A stretch of 64,000 nt of DNA from NCBI GenBank assembly GCA_024123955.1, contig CP099652.1, positions 6,804,375 through 6,868,374 on the forward strand, written 5' to 3'. Source of the stretch: Oxalobacteraceae bacterium OTU3CINTB1. Its GTDB lineage: Bacteria; Pseudomonadota; Gammaproteobacteria; Burkholderiales; Burkholderiaceae_D. Shown here in pieces: positions 1 to 9,079 of this stretch. How positions within the stretch are numbered: position 1 is the first letter of the stretch; each line of letters opens with the position of its first letter. The notes under the pieces are model-generated. The model was given only the letters and a program-made list of their open reading frames with translations, was not told the DNA's origin and searched no databases. Made by a program: the position numbers and the translations under genes.

Positions 1-846
1 GCCAACGACCGCGACGAGCGCCGGAATCCGAAGTTCCTGGAGCGGCGCGCGGCGGCTTACCAGGCGTTCTATGAGCATATGCCGGTGCGGCTGGTGCTGC
101 GCAAGCCGGGCGACTTCGCCAACATGCGCATCTACCAGCGCTACGACTGGGGAAGGCTGGCGCGCTTTCATGTGCTGGATGACCGCCAGTACCGCGCCTG
201 GCAAGCTTGCCCGCCTGCGGGACGCGGCGGCTCGTCGTCGGTGGTGCGGCGCCAGTGCGCGGCGCTGGGCGACACCCAACGCACGATGCTGGGCGAGGTG
301 CAGCAGCGCTGGCTGGACGAGGGCCTGAAGTCTTCACAGGCGCGCTGGAACATCCTGGCGCAGCAAACGCTGATGGCGCACAACAGCCAGGTGCCGTTCA
401 AGAGCGAGGGCGACGCGCGCATCTGGACCGATGGCTGGGACGGCTATCCGATGGCGCGCCGGCGTCTGCTCGACGGGCTGGCCATCAGCAAGGCAAGCAA
501 TCCGTTGATTTTGTCGGGCGACGTGCACAGCTTCCTCGCCGCGGAAATCTGCCGCGATCCGGCGCGTCCCCGGTCGGGTGCGAACGCGGTGCTGGCAACG
601 GAATTTTGCGGCACGTCGATCACATCGCCGTCGCGCCCGCAGTCGCGCACCGAGCAGTATGTCGCGATGAATCCGGGCATCAAGTACGGCCGCAGCGACA
701 AGCGCGGCTTCATGCTGATCAACGTCACGCCGGCGGCCACCACCGCGCATTTCGTCGGCTTGAACGATGTGCACGACGCGGCCAGCGGCATCGCGACCGC
801 CGCCAGTTTCGTCGTGCAAAACGGCCGGCCGCAATTGAACAAGTAA
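1..846 (+). CDS. Alkaline phosphatase D (PhoD) family protein, 3' part
   Basis: The reading frame is open from the first base of the window, so the start lies upstream; 281 residues are visible. PhoD-family enzymes are secreted metallophosphoesterases that release phosphate from phosphomono- and diesters. The visible part contains the family's late metal-binding motif GDVH (visible residues 173-176, in the context LILSGDVHSF) and the block AYQAFYEHMP near the left edge, typical of PhoD. The N-terminal signal (usually Tat) and the first metal ligands are outside the window, so activity cannot be judged. The gene converges on the acyl-CoA ligase pair and shares a bidirectional terminator with it. 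Family assignment is firm; substrate is unknown. Confidence 0.9.
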   Translation, partial: ANDRDERRNPKFLERRAAAYQAFYEHMPVRLVLRKPGDFANMRIYQRYDWGRLARFHVLDDRQYRAWQACPPAGRGGSSSVVRRQCAALGDTQRTMLGEVQQRWLDEGLKSSQARWNILAQQTLMAHNSQVPFKSEGDARIWTDGWDGYPMARRRLLDGLAISKASNPLILSGDVHSFLAAEICRDPARPRSGANAVLATEFCGTSITSPSRPQSRTEQYVAMNPGIKYGRSDKRGFMLINVTPAATTAHFVGLNDVHDAASGIATAASFVVQNGRPQLNK

Positions 847-876
847 AAAAAATCGCCTGCGAACAGGCGATTTCTT
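844..876. terminator. Bidirectional rho-independent terminator
   Basis: A perfect 9-bp stem (AATCGCCTG / CAGGCGATT, loop CGAA) at 851-872 is preceded by an A run and followed by TTTCTT. It lies between two convergent genes and can serve both. Confidence 0.85.
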
Positions 877-880
877 GACA

Positions 881-2557
881 TTACGCGACCACCTTCGGCT
901 TCTCGTCACGCAGCTGGCGCCGCAGGATCTTGCCGACGTTGGTCTTCGGCAGCTCGTCGCGGAACTCGATGAACTTCGGCTTCTTGTACGCCGTCAGCTC
1001 GTGCTTGCAGTAATCCAGCAGCTGCTCGGCCGTCAGGTTCGGGTCCTTGCGCACCACGAACAGCTTGACCGCCTCGCCCGAGTTCTGGTCCGGCACGCCG
1101 ATGCACGCCACTTCCAGCACGCCCGGATGCGCCGCCACCACGCCCTCGACCTCGTTCGGATAGACGTTGAAACCGGACACGATGATCATGTCCTTTTTGC
1201 GATCGACAATCCGCGTATAGCCGCGCTCGTCCATGATGCCGATATCGCCCGTCTTGAAGAAACCGTCGGCCGTCATCGTCTTGGCGGTCTCGTCAGCGCG
1301 ATTCCAATAGCCGGCCATCACTTGCGGACCGCGAATCGCGATCTCGCCGGTCTGGCCCAGCGGCACCGGTTTGCCGTCGTCGTCCAGGATCTGCACCTCG
1401 GTCGACGGAATCGGCAGGCCGATGGTGCCGGTGAATTCCTTGATATCGACGCGGTTGGCGGTGGCTACCGGCGACGTCTCCGACAAGCCGTAACCTTCGA
1501 TAATCGGCGTGCCGGTGACCTTCAGCCACTTGTCGGCCACGGCCTTTTGCACGGCCATGCCGCCGCCGTTGCACACCGAGTAGCTGGAGAAGTCGAGCTT
1601 GGAGAACTCCGGATTGTTCAGCAGCGCGTTGTACAAGGTGTTCACTGCGGGGAAAACGGCCACGCGGTATTTGGACAATTCCTTGATGAAGCCGGGGATG
1701 TCGCGCGGGTTCGGCACCAGCAGGGTCAGCCCGCCCATGCGCATGCCCATCAGGGCGCTGATGGTCAGCGAGTAAATGTGGTACAGCGGCAGCGCGGCAA
1801 CGAACACGATCTGCTGTTTATGCTGCTTGAACTGCAGCCAGGCTTCGTTCTGCAGCACGTTGGCGATGATGTTACGGTGCAGCAGCATCGCGCCTTTGGA
1901 GACCCCCGTGGTGCCGCCCGTGTATTGCAGGAAGGCGATATCGTCGTGCCCCTGCTTGGACGGCTGCAAGGTCATGTTGGCCGCCTCCGACAGCATCTTC
2001 TTGTACGAAATCGAACCGGGAAGCGAGAACGCCGGCACCAGCTTCTTGACCTTGCGCACCACCAGGTTGACGATCGCGCCCTTGAGAGTGCCGAGCATGT
2101 CGCCCATGGTGGCGACGATCACGTGCTTGACCTTGGTATGCGAGATGACCTGCTCCAGCGTGGTGGCGAAATTTTCCAGCACGATGATCGCTTCCGAGCC
2201 CGAATCCACCAGCTGGTGCTGCAACTCGCGCGGCGTGTACAGCGGATTGACGTTGACCACCATGTAGCCGGCGCGAATCACGGCTGCCATCGCCACCGGA
2301 TATTGCAGCACATTCGGCATCATGATCGCCACGCGCGCGCCCGGCTGCAGGCCCTTGCTTTGCAGCCAGGCGCCCATGCGCAGCGACAGCTTGTCCAGCT
2401 CGCCGTAGGTGAGGAACTTATCCATGCAGACGTAGGCATTGCGGTCGGCATATTTACGGAACGATTCCTCCAGCAGATGCGTGACCGAACGGTATTGCGT
2501 CGGGTCTATCTCCGCCGGCATGTTTTCGGGGTAGGACTTGAGCCAGATTTTTTCCAT
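881..2557 (-). CDS. fadD: Long-chain fatty acid--CoA ligase (FadD-like), copy 1
   Basis: Predicted to activate long-chain fatty acids to acyl-CoA through an acyl-AMP intermediate, the entry step of beta-oxidation, at the inner face of the membrane. The 558-residue length is normal for bacterial FadD. Visible motifs are the AMP-binding P-loop YTGGTTGVSKGA (about residues 211-222), GYGLSETSP (about 353) and the C-terminal hinge block with DRKKDMIIVSGFNVYP. The gene begins 2 bp after the stop of a second, very similar ligase, so the two are co-transcribed. Both proteins start MEKIWLKSYP, showing a tandem duplication. Chain-length preference cannot be read from sequence. Confidence 0.93.
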   Translation of the reverse strand: MEKIWLKSYPENMPAEIDPTQYRSVTHLLEESFRKYADRNAYVCMDKFLTYGELDKLSLRMGAWLQSKGLQPGARVAIMMPNVLQYPVAMAAVIRAGYMVVNVNPLYTPRELQHQLVDSGSEAIIVLENFATTLEQVISHTKVKHVIVATMGDMLGTLKGAIVNLVVRKVKKLVPAFSLPGSISYKKMLSEAANMTLQPSKQGHDDIAFLQYTGGTTGVSKGAMLLHRNIIANVLQNEAWLQFKQHKQQIVFVAALPLYHIYSLTISALMGMRMGGLTLLVPNPRDIPGFIKELSKYRVAVFPAVNTLYNALLNNPEFSKLDFSSYSVCNGGGMAVQKAVADKWLKVTGTPIIEGYGLSETSPVATANRVDIKEFTGTIGLPIPSTEVQILDDDGKPVPLGQTGEIAIRGPQVMAGYWNRADETAKTMTADGFFKTGDIGIMDERGYTRIVDRKKDMIIVSGFNVYPNEVEGVVAAHPGVLEVACIGVPDQNSGEAVKLFVVRKDPNLTAEQLLDYCKHELTAYKKPKFIEFRDELPKTNVGKILRRQLRDEKPKVVA

Positions 2558-2559
2558 CT

Positions 2560-4251
2560 TTATGCAGCCTTTTTCTTTTCGTTGGTATGTTCGTCCCGCA
2601 GCACGCGCCGCAGGATCTTACCGACATTGGTTTTTGGCAGTTCCTCGCGGAACTCTATGTATTTCGGTTTCTTGTAGCCGGTCAATTGCTCTTTGCAGTA
2701 GGCCATCAACTGGTCGGCGGTCAGGCCTGGATCCTTGCGCACCACGAATACTTTGACCGCTTCGCCCGAATGCTCGTCCGGCACGCCGATGCACGCGCAT
2801 TCCAGCACGCCGGGGTGGGCGGAGATCACGCCCTCGAGTTCGTTCGGATAGACGTTGAAGCCGGAGACCAGGATCATATCCTTCTTGCGGTCGACGATCC
2901 TGGTGTAGCCGTTCTCGTCCATCACGCCGATGTCGCCGGATTTGAAGAAGCCGTCGGCGGTCATCACCTTCGCGGTCTCGTCCGGACGGTTCCAGTAGCC
3001 GGCCATCACCTGCGGGCCGCGAATGGCGATCTCGCCGGGCTGTCCGAGCGGCACCTCGTTGCCGTCGTCGTCGAGGATGGCGATGTCGGTCGACGGCATC
3101 GGCAAGCCGATGGTGCCGGTGAAGTCGGCGATGTCGGTGCGGTTGCAGGTGGCCACCGGGGCGGTCTCGGACAGGCCGTAGCCTTCGACGATGGGAACGC
3201 CCGTGATCTTGCGCCAGCGGTCGTTGACCGATTGCTGTACCGCCATGCCGCCGCCGTTGCACACCTTCAGCGCCGAGAAATCCAGGTGCATGAAGTCGGG
3301 ATGGTTCAGCAGCGCGTTGTACAGCGTGTTGACCGCCGGCAGCATGTGGAAGCGGTGCTTGGCCAGCTCCTTGATGAAGCCGCCGATGTCGCGCGGATTC
3401 GGGATCAGGACGTTGAGCGCGCCGACGCGCATGCCCCACATGGCGCAGGCCGTCAGCGCGAAGATGTGGTACAGCGGCAGCGCCGCGACGATGACGTTCT
3501 GCTCGGCCAGGCCGCCCATCGCCGGGTGGCCCCACGCTTCCGTTTGCAGCAGGTTGGCGATCACGTTCTTATGCGTCAGCACGGCGCCCTTGGCCACGCC
3601 GGTGGTGCCGCCCGTGTATTGCAGGAAGGCCGGGTCGTCCTGGTTCACGTCGACCGGCGTCAGCTTCATGCCGCCGCCCTGCGACAGCGCGTCCTTGAAG
3701 CGCACCGCGTTCGGCAACGAGAACGGCGGCACCAGCCGCTTGACGTTGCGCACGACGAAGTTGACCAGCATGCCTTTCGGCGCGCCCAGCATCTCGCCGA
3801 TGCTGCCGACCAGGATATGCCGCACCTGGGTCCGGCCCAGCACCTGCTCGAGCGTGTTGGCGAAATTCTCCAGGATGATGATGGCTTCGCAGCCGGAGTC
3901 GTTGAGCTGGTGTTCCAGTTCGCGCGGCGTGTACAGCGGATTGATGTTGACCACCGTGTAGCCGGCGCGCAGGATGGCGGCGATGGCGATCGGGTATTGC
4001 AGCACGTTGGGCATCATGATGCCGACGCGCGCGCCCTTCTTCATGGCGCGGCTTTGCAGCCAGGCGCCGATGCGTTTGGAATGGGCGTCGAGCTCGGCGT
4101 AGGTCAGGAACTTGTCCATGCAGACGTAAGCGTTGCGGTCCGCGAACTTATGAAACGACTCCTCCAGCAACTGCACCAGCGATCGGTACTGCGTCGTGTC
4201 GACCTCCGTCGGCATGCCCGGCGGATAGGACTTCAACCAGATTTTCTCCAT
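2560..4251 (-). CDS. fadD: Long-chain fatty acid--CoA ligase (FadD-like), copy 2
   Basis: A 563-residue paralogue of the downstream ligase, with the same N-terminal block, P-loop YTGGTTGVAKGA (about 209-220), GYGLSETAP motif and C-terminal DRKKDMILVSGFNVYP block. It is the promoter-proximal gene of the pair and ends 2 bp before the next start. It carries a lysine-rich tail (NEKKKAA) that the other copy lacks. Ligase activity is inferred from intact motifs. Two adjacent full-length copies suggest either dosage or different chain-length ranges, which sequence alone does not decide. Confidence 0.93.
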   Translation of the reverse strand: MEKIWLKSYPPGMPTEVDTTQYRSLVQLLEESFHKFADRNAYVCMDKFLTYAELDAHSKRIGAWLQSRAMKKGARVGIMMPNVLQYPIAIAAILRAGYTVVNINPLYTPRELEHQLNDSGCEAIIILENFANTLEQVLGRTQVRHILVGSIGEMLGAPKGMLVNFVVRNVKRLVPPFSLPNAVRFKDALSQGGGMKLTPVDVNQDDPAFLQYTGGTTGVAKGAVLTHKNVIANLLQTEAWGHPAMGGLAEQNVIVAALPLYHIFALTACAMWGMRVGALNVLIPNPRDIGGFIKELAKHRFHMLPAVNTLYNALLNHPDFMHLDFSALKVCNGGGMAVQQSVNDRWRKITGVPIVEGYGLSETAPVATCNRTDIADFTGTIGLPMPSTDIAILDDDGNEVPLGQPGEIAIRGPQVMAGYWNRPDETAKVMTADGFFKSGDIGVMDENGYTRIVDRKKDMILVSGFNVYPNELEGVISAHPGVLECACIGVPDEHSGEAVKVFVVRKDPGLTADQLMAYCKEQLTGYKKPKYIEFREELPKTNVGKILRRVLRDEHTNEKKKAA

Positions 4252-4441
4252 CCTGTGCCTCTCGTCTCATTATCATTATAGTCGCGGCGCACAGTGCCGC
4301 TCCGAGCAGGTGGGGATCGTCTGCGCGATCAGTATGAGCCTGCTTAAGATGCGATGCTATCGGGCACTCAGCCCGGACGCAAGCGCATTTAAGCATAATT
4401 AGAACATCGCTTCTAACGGCTATTTATGCTGCAGAGCAGCA
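4252..4441. other. Intergenic region between ligase pair and aminopeptidase
   Basis: Both neighbours are on the minus strand. The region must hold the ligase promoter. Near the aminopeptidase end, 4426-4442 contains a 7-bp hairpin (ATGCTGC / GCAGCAT) without a T run, so it is at best a weak terminator. No operator was recognised. Confidence 0.35.
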
Positions 4442-5578
4442 TCAACGGACGCCTTCAGCGATGGCAGCTTGTTGCTGCGGGCTGGCAATCCGCTCGGCGT
4501 CGAGCGTTGCGAGGCGGGTGAGTTGGTCGAGCTGCTGTTGACGTTGAGCGAAATCAAGCAAAGCCAATTTTTGCGCTGCACCATAAAATCGCACGAACGT
4601 TCTTTCCTGTTTCATCAGCTCGCGGAAGGCGGGCAGATAATCGTGGTAAGTTCCCACCGCGCTGAGGTGGGCGTTGGTCAGCGGCTCGGCAAACCAGCGG
4701 TCGTAGCCGGCGTAGCCGCCCCAGCTTTCCTTGAGCTTTTGGTAGTCCGATTTGAGGTGGGCGAAGATGCGCGTCTTCTCGGCGCGGCGGTGGCGGGTGC
4801 TGGTTTTGCTGGCGTAATTATCCGCCAGCATCTGGCGGTGCTTGACCAGCAGCGCCAAAAAGTCCTGGCGGCGCGCGTTGTTGCGCACATAGCTCTCGCG
4901 CATCTCGGGCGTACCGTACAGTTCCAGCCAGCGCTGCACGCCGGCCTCCTCGACGGCGGTGGCGAAGCTCTCGTTGAACTGGGTATCGCCCTGCACGTAC
5001 ACGACCTGGTGCGACAACTCATGGAACACCATGCGCGCCAGCTCGGCGTCCGAGTAATTGATGAAGGTCGACAGCAGCGGATCGCTGAACCAGCCGAGGG
5101 TGGAGTACGCCGGCACGCCGCCGACCTGGACATCGTTGCCCTCGTCGCGCAGCTCGTCGGCGTAGGCGGTGGCATCCGCCTTGCTGTAGTAGCCGCGATA
5201 GCTGACGCAGCCGGCGATCGGGAAGCACCACTGGATCGGCCGCAGCGACAGCTCCGGCGTGGCGACCACGTTCCACAGCACAAACGGACGCGACAGCGCG
5301 GCGTAGTTCTTGTAGCTGGCGTTGTTGGGAAGGCCCAGTTCCTGCACCGCGAAGCGGCGTATCAGCAGGGCCTTTTCAAGGCGGGCCTTGAGGCGGGGAT
5401 CGGTGTTCGGATCACCCAGCCAATCGTCGATCGGACGGGCGTCCGACCACAGCGCGTACTGGCCTTGCGCGGCCTGCACGTAGTACCGCAACTGGGCGCA
5501 ACCGGCCAGCAGAAGTACGGAGCATGCCGTCGCGAGCCAGTACTTGGCCCGCATGGCACGGCGGAGAAAATTGCGCAT
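4442..5578 (-). CDS. Putative aminopeptidase, lipoprotein (Aminopep family)
   Basis: A 378-residue protein with a lipoprotein signal: basic start, hydrophobic stretch, then lipobox LAGC with the lipidated cysteine at residue 27. It therefore sits on the outer or inner membrane facing the periplasm. A zinc-protease motif HELSH occurs at residues 186-190 within VFHELSHQVVY, and the following FNESFATAVEE supplies a likely third metal ligand. This matches the proteobacterial 'putative aminopeptidase' family (Pfam Aminopep). The real substrate is unknown. The gene starts 9 bp after the stop of the molybdopterin oxidoreductase and is probably co-transcribed with it. Confidence 0.85.
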   Translation of the reverse strand: MRNFLRRAMRAKYWLATACSVLLLAGCAQLRYYVQAAQGQYALWSDARPIDDWLGDPNTDPRLKARLEKALLIRRFAVQELGLPNNASYKNYAALSRPFVLWNVVATPELSLRPIQWCFPIAGCVSYRGYYSKADATAYADELRDEGNDVQVGGVPAYSTLGWFSDPLLSTFINYSDAELARMVFHELSHQVVYVQGDTQFNESFATAVEEAGVQRWLELYGTPEMRESYVRNNARRQDFLALLVKHRQMLADNYASKTSTRHRRAEKTRIFAHLKSDYQKLKESWGGYAGYDRWFAEPLTNAHLSAVGTYHDYLPAFRELMKQERTFVRFYGAAQKLALLDFAQRQQQLDQLTRLATLDAERIASPQQQAAIAEGVR

Positions 5579-5587
5579 ATGCTACCT

Positions 5588-7666
5588 TCAAGCAACGACT
5601 CTTTCAATCTCTACGAGTGTATCGTAAAAAGTCGGTGCGCGGCCCATGTCGGTAAGGCGCTGGCTGGTGACCTCATTGGCGTTCTTGCCATCCCTGCCTA
5701 GCTTCTTCCACCACACTGACAAACCGACAACCAGGCCCGGACGGGCCTTGTCCGTGACGCGCGCTTTGGCGATAAAACTGCCTCTGTCATTGTGGATGCG
5801 CACCATATCGGCGTCCGAAATGCCGCGTTTTGCCGCATCGTCGGGGTGGATGTCGAGGTGCGGTTCGCCCTCCGCGGAGCGCAAACTCTTGACGTTTACA
5901 AATGTCGAATTTAAAAAGTTTCGCGCCGGCGGAGAAATCATCGCCAGCGGATATTTTTTCGCAAGTTGAGGGTTGCTAGCAACAGATTCGTAAGGAGGTA
6001 GATAAGTCGGCAACGGATCGAGTCCGTCGGCTGCCATCGCGGCGGAATAGAACTCGCATTTGCCGGACGGCGTCGTGAAGCCGCCCTGTGCGAACGGGGC
6101 CTCCGGCATGTTGAGCTTTTGCCAGCCCTTCAGTTTCAACGACTCCCAATCGAAGTGCACGGCGCGCACGTCCTTGGTGTTGAAGGCGATCGATGCCAGC
6201 GCGTCGTCGCTGTCGCGGAAGCACGGATCGTCGAAGCCCATGGCCGCCGCCAGCAGGCGGAAAATCTCGGTGTTGGGCTTGGATTCGCCCAGCGGCGCGA
6301 TGGCGGCGTTGTTGGCCATCATGTACAAGTGGCCGAACGAGGTGTGAGCGTCGACGTGTTCGAGCTGCGTGGTGGCGGGTAGCACGATGTCGGCATAGTC
6401 GACGGTGTCGGTCTGGAAGTGTTCCAGCACGACGGTGAACAGGTCCTCGCGCGCGAAGCCCGCCGCCACCTTCGACGAATCCGGCGCGATCGCCACCGGG
6501 TTGGAGTTGTAGACGATGACGGCCTCCACCGCCGGTCCGAATTCCGGCGAGGCCGGGCGCAGCAGGTCGTCGCCGATGGTGGTCATGTTGATGGTGCGCG
6601 GCATCGATTTGAGCAGGTCGGGCCGCTGCAGCGCCGCCTTGTTCGACGGGAAGGAGCCGCTGGACGACAGCTGGATGCCGCCGGCCGCGTGGCGCCACGC
6701 GCCCACCAGTGCCGGCAGGCAGGCGATGTTGCGCACGGCCGTGCCGCCGCCGCGCACGCGCTGCACGCCGTAGTTGACGCGGATCGCCACCGGCTCGCCG
6801 GCCTGGGCTTTTGCCCCGTACAGGCGCGCCAGGTCGACCACCTCGGCCACGGTGATGCCGCAGGTCTCGGCGACGCGCTCAGGCGTCCATTCGGCGGCGC
6901 GCGCTTTTAACCGCTCAAAGCCGAGCGTATGCTGCGCGATGTAGTCATGATCGAGCAAGTCCTCGGCGATGAGCACGTGCATCAGGCCCAGCGCCAGCGC
7001 GGCGTCGGTGCCCGGCAGCGGCGCGATGTGCTGGTGGCATTTCTCGGCCGTCAGCGAGCGGTACGGGTCGATGGCGATCAGCTTGGCGCCGTTGCGCTTG
7101 GCTTCCTGCGCGCGGGTCCAGAAATGCAGGTTGGAGGCGATCGGATTGCCGCCCCAGATGATGATCAGCTTGGCGTTCTGGAACTGCTCCATGTCGGTGC
7201 CGACCGATCCGCCGATCGTGTACTTGTAGCCGGTCGCGCCGGCGGTCGCGCAGACGGTGCGGTCCAGCAGCGAGGCGCCGATCTTGTTGAAGAAGCGCGA
7301 GGACATCGATTCACCCTGCAGCAGGCCCATGGTGCCGCAGTAGCTGTACGGCAGGATCGCTTGCGGCGCGCGCGCGGCGATCGGCTTGAGTTTGGCGGCG
7401 ATGGTGGCCAGCGCCTCGTCCCAGCTGATGCGCTCGAACTTGCCCTCGCCCTTTTTGCCGATCCGGCGCAGCGGATGCAGCAGGCGTTCGGCGTGGTAGG
7501 TGCGCTCGGTATAGCGGGCCACCTTGGTACACAGCACGCCGGCGGTGGTCGGATGGTCCGGGTCACCCTTGACGGCGGTGGCGACGCCGTCCTCGACCGT
7601 CACCAGCAGCGCGCAGGTGTCCGGGCAGTCGTGCGGACAGACCGCGCGAACTTGTGTGGTTGTCAT
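5588..7666 (-). CDS. Molybdopterin-dependent oxidoreductase (DMSO reductase superfamily)
   Basis: A 692-residue protein using the ATG at 7666 (start MTTTQVRAVCPHDC); a TTG two codons earlier is a weaker alternative. The N-terminus has four cysteines spaced C-x3-C-x3-C-x27-C (10, 14, 18, 46), the [4Fe-4S] signature of formate-dehydrogenase-like molybdoenzymes. The molybdopterin domains follow, with WGGNPIASN and a C-terminal dinucleotide-binding domain (LDIHPDDAAKRGISDADMVRI). There is no Tat signal, so the enzyme is probably cytoplasmic. No electron-transfer subunit or molybdenum cofactor gene is adjacent. The family covers formate, thiosulfate and other substrates; the substrate here is not assignable. 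Confidence 0.88.
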   Translation of the reverse strand: MTTTQVRAVCPHDCPDTCALLVTVEDGVATAVKGDPDHPTTAGVLCTKVARYTERTYHAERLLHPLRRIGKKGEGKFERISWDEALATIAAKLKPIAARAPQAILPYSYCGTMGLLQGESMSSRFFNKIGASLLDRTVCATAGATGYKYTIGGSVGTDMEQFQNAKLIIIWGGNPIASNLHFWTRAQEAKRNGAKLIAIDPYRSLTAEKCHQHIAPLPGTDAALALGLMHVLIAEDLLDHDYIAQHTLGFERLKARAAEWTPERVAETCGITVAEVVDLARLYGAKAQAGEPVAIRVNYGVQRVRGGGTAVRNIACLPALVGAWRHAAGGIQLSSSGSFPSNKAALQRPDLLKSMPRTINMTTIGDDLLRPASPEFGPAVEAVIVYNSNPVAIAPDSSKVAAGFAREDLFTVVLEHFQTDTVDYADIVLPATTQLEHVDAHTSFGHLYMMANNAAIAPLGESKPNTEIFRLLAAAMGFDDPCFRDSDDALASIAFNTKDVRAVHFDWESLKLKGWQKLNMPEAPFAQGGFTTPSGKCEFYSAAMAADGLDPLPTYLPPYESVASNPQLAKKYPLAMISPPARNFLNSTFVNVKSLRSAEGEPHLDIHPDDAAKRGISDADMVRIHNDRGSFIAKARVTDKARPGLVVGLSVWWKKLGRDGKNANEVTSQRLTDMGRAPTFYDTLVEIERVVA

Positions 7667-7825
7667 TATCAAAAGTCCAAAAAGTGTACACTGAAAGCAG
7701 TATCGTAAACCATTCCGGGGCGGCGCTGTCCGGCTTGGGGCCGCTCTGGATCAAGTCGCGTGACAAGGGCTACAATGGCTATTCTCGCTACTCACAAGGC
7801 AAGCGAACCCATTTTGGAGAAGCAC

Positions 7826-9019
7826 ATGAAACTAGTTGATCCCATCATTGCCTTTCAGTCCGAATTGCAGCACATCCGGCGCGACCTGCACGCCCATCCG
7901 GAGCTTTGCTATGAAGAGCAGCGCACCTCCGACGTGGTCGCCGACAAGCTGACGGAATGGGGCATCCCCGTGATTCGCGGCCTCGGACTCACCGGCGTGG
8001 TCGGGATCATCAAGAACGGCAGCTCGCCGCGGGCGATCGGCCTGCGCGCCGACATGGACGCGCTGCCGATGCAGGAGGTCAATACCTTCGCACACGCGTC
8101 GCGCCATGCCGGCAAGATGCATGCCTGCGGCCACGACGGCCACACGGCCATGCTGCTGGGCGCGGCCAAACACCTGGCCGAGCACCGCAACTTCGACGGC
8201 ACCGTGTATGTGGTGTTCCAGCCGGCCGAGGAAGGCGGCGCCGGCGCGCGCCGCATGATCGAGGACGGCCTGTTCGAGCAATGTCCGATGGACGCGATTT
8301 ACGGCATGCACAACTGGCCCGGCATTGCGTCCGGCCACATGAGCGTGGTCGAAGGGCCGATGATGGCTTCCAGTAACGAGTTTTACCTGACCATCAAGGG
8401 CAAGGGCGCCCACGCGGCGCAACCGCACAAGGGCATCGATCCGGTGATGGTGGCGGTGCAGATCGCGCAGAGCTGGCAGACCATTATCTCGCGGCAAAAG
8501 AGTCCGCTCGATACGGCGGTGCTGTCGATTACCCAGATCCATGCGGGCAGCGCCACCAATGTCATTCCGGACGAGGCGAAGATGGTCGGCACCGTGCGCA
8601 CCTTTACCACGCCGGTGCTCGACATGATCGAGACGCGCATGGGCGAGATCGCGCAGCACACGGCGGCGGCGTTCGGCGCCGAGGTCGACTACAAGTTCCG
8701 ACGAAATTATCCGCCGCTGGTCAATCATGCGGCCGAGACGCGGTTCGCGGTCGAGGTCATGAAGGAGGTCGTGGGGGCCGACAAGGTGGACGACAATGTC
8801 GAGCCGACCATGGGGGCGGAGGATTTCGCGTTCTTCCTGCAGGCTAAGCCGGGGTGCTATATCTTCATCGGCAATGGCGAGGGAGATCACCGCGATGGCG
8901 GCCATGGGCTGGGGCCTTGCGTGCTGCACAACGGTAGCTATGATTTCAACGACAATCTGCTGCCCGTGGGGGCGAGCTTTTGGGTGCGGTTGGCGGAGCG
9001 CAGTTTGCCGTTGAATTAA
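7826..9019 (+). CDS. M20 family amidohydrolase (HipO-like)
   Basis: A 397-residue metal-dependent amidohydrolase of the hippurate hydrolase / N-acyl amino acid deacylase group, cleaving N-acyl amide bonds in the cytoplasm. The ATG at 7826 was chosen because GGAG lies 7 bp upstream and the protein then starts with the family pattern (HIRRDLHAHPEL). An in-frame GTG at 7760 would add 22 unrelated residues. Metal-site motifs are intact: CGHDGH at 101-106, the glutamate pair in PAEEGGAGA (about 135-136), YGMHN, and the late MGAEDFAFF. The gene stands alone and converges with the next gene across a palindromic repeat. The exact substrate is unknown. Confidence 0.93.
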   Translation: MKLVDPIIAFQSELQHIRRDLHAHPELCYEEQRTSDVVADKLTEWGIPVIRGLGLTGVVGIIKNGSSPRAIGLRADMDALPMQEVNTFAHASRHAGKMHACGHDGHTAMLLGAAKHLAEHRNFDGTVYVVFQPAEEGGAGARRMIEDGLFEQCPMDAIYGMHNWPGIASGHMSVVEGPMMASSNEFYLTIKGKGAHAAQPHKGIDPVMVAVQIAQSWQTIISRQKSPLDTAVLSITQIHAGSATNVIPDEAKMVGTVRTFTTPVLDMIETRMGEIAQHTAAAFGAEVDYKFRRNYPPLVNHAAETRFAVEVMKEVVGADKVDDNVEPTMGAEDFAFFLQAKPGCYIFIGNGEGDHRDGGHGLGPCVLHNGSYDFNDNLLPVGASFWVRLAERSLPLN

Positions 9020-9041
9020 ATCACGACGCGGCGCGCGCCTT

Positions 9042-9079
9042 GGCGGATTACGGCGTGCCGCCTAAGCCGCCCTACGTGG
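9042..9079. repeat. Palindromic intergenic repeat, copy A
   Basis: Imperfect inverted repeat GGCGGATTA...TAAGCCGCC followed by CTACGTGG, lying between convergent genes. It is nearly identical to the copy at 51201-51239. Read on the minus strand it contains ACG-TAG, and that TAG is the stop codon of the dehydrogenase. Confidence 0.8.

Noticed and set aside
875..4281. Very long plus-strand frames of 560-600 codons opposite the two ligase genes
   Set aside because: High-GC antisense shadows of strongly conserved enzymes; composition rich in Arg/His/Val/Asp with no family resemblance.
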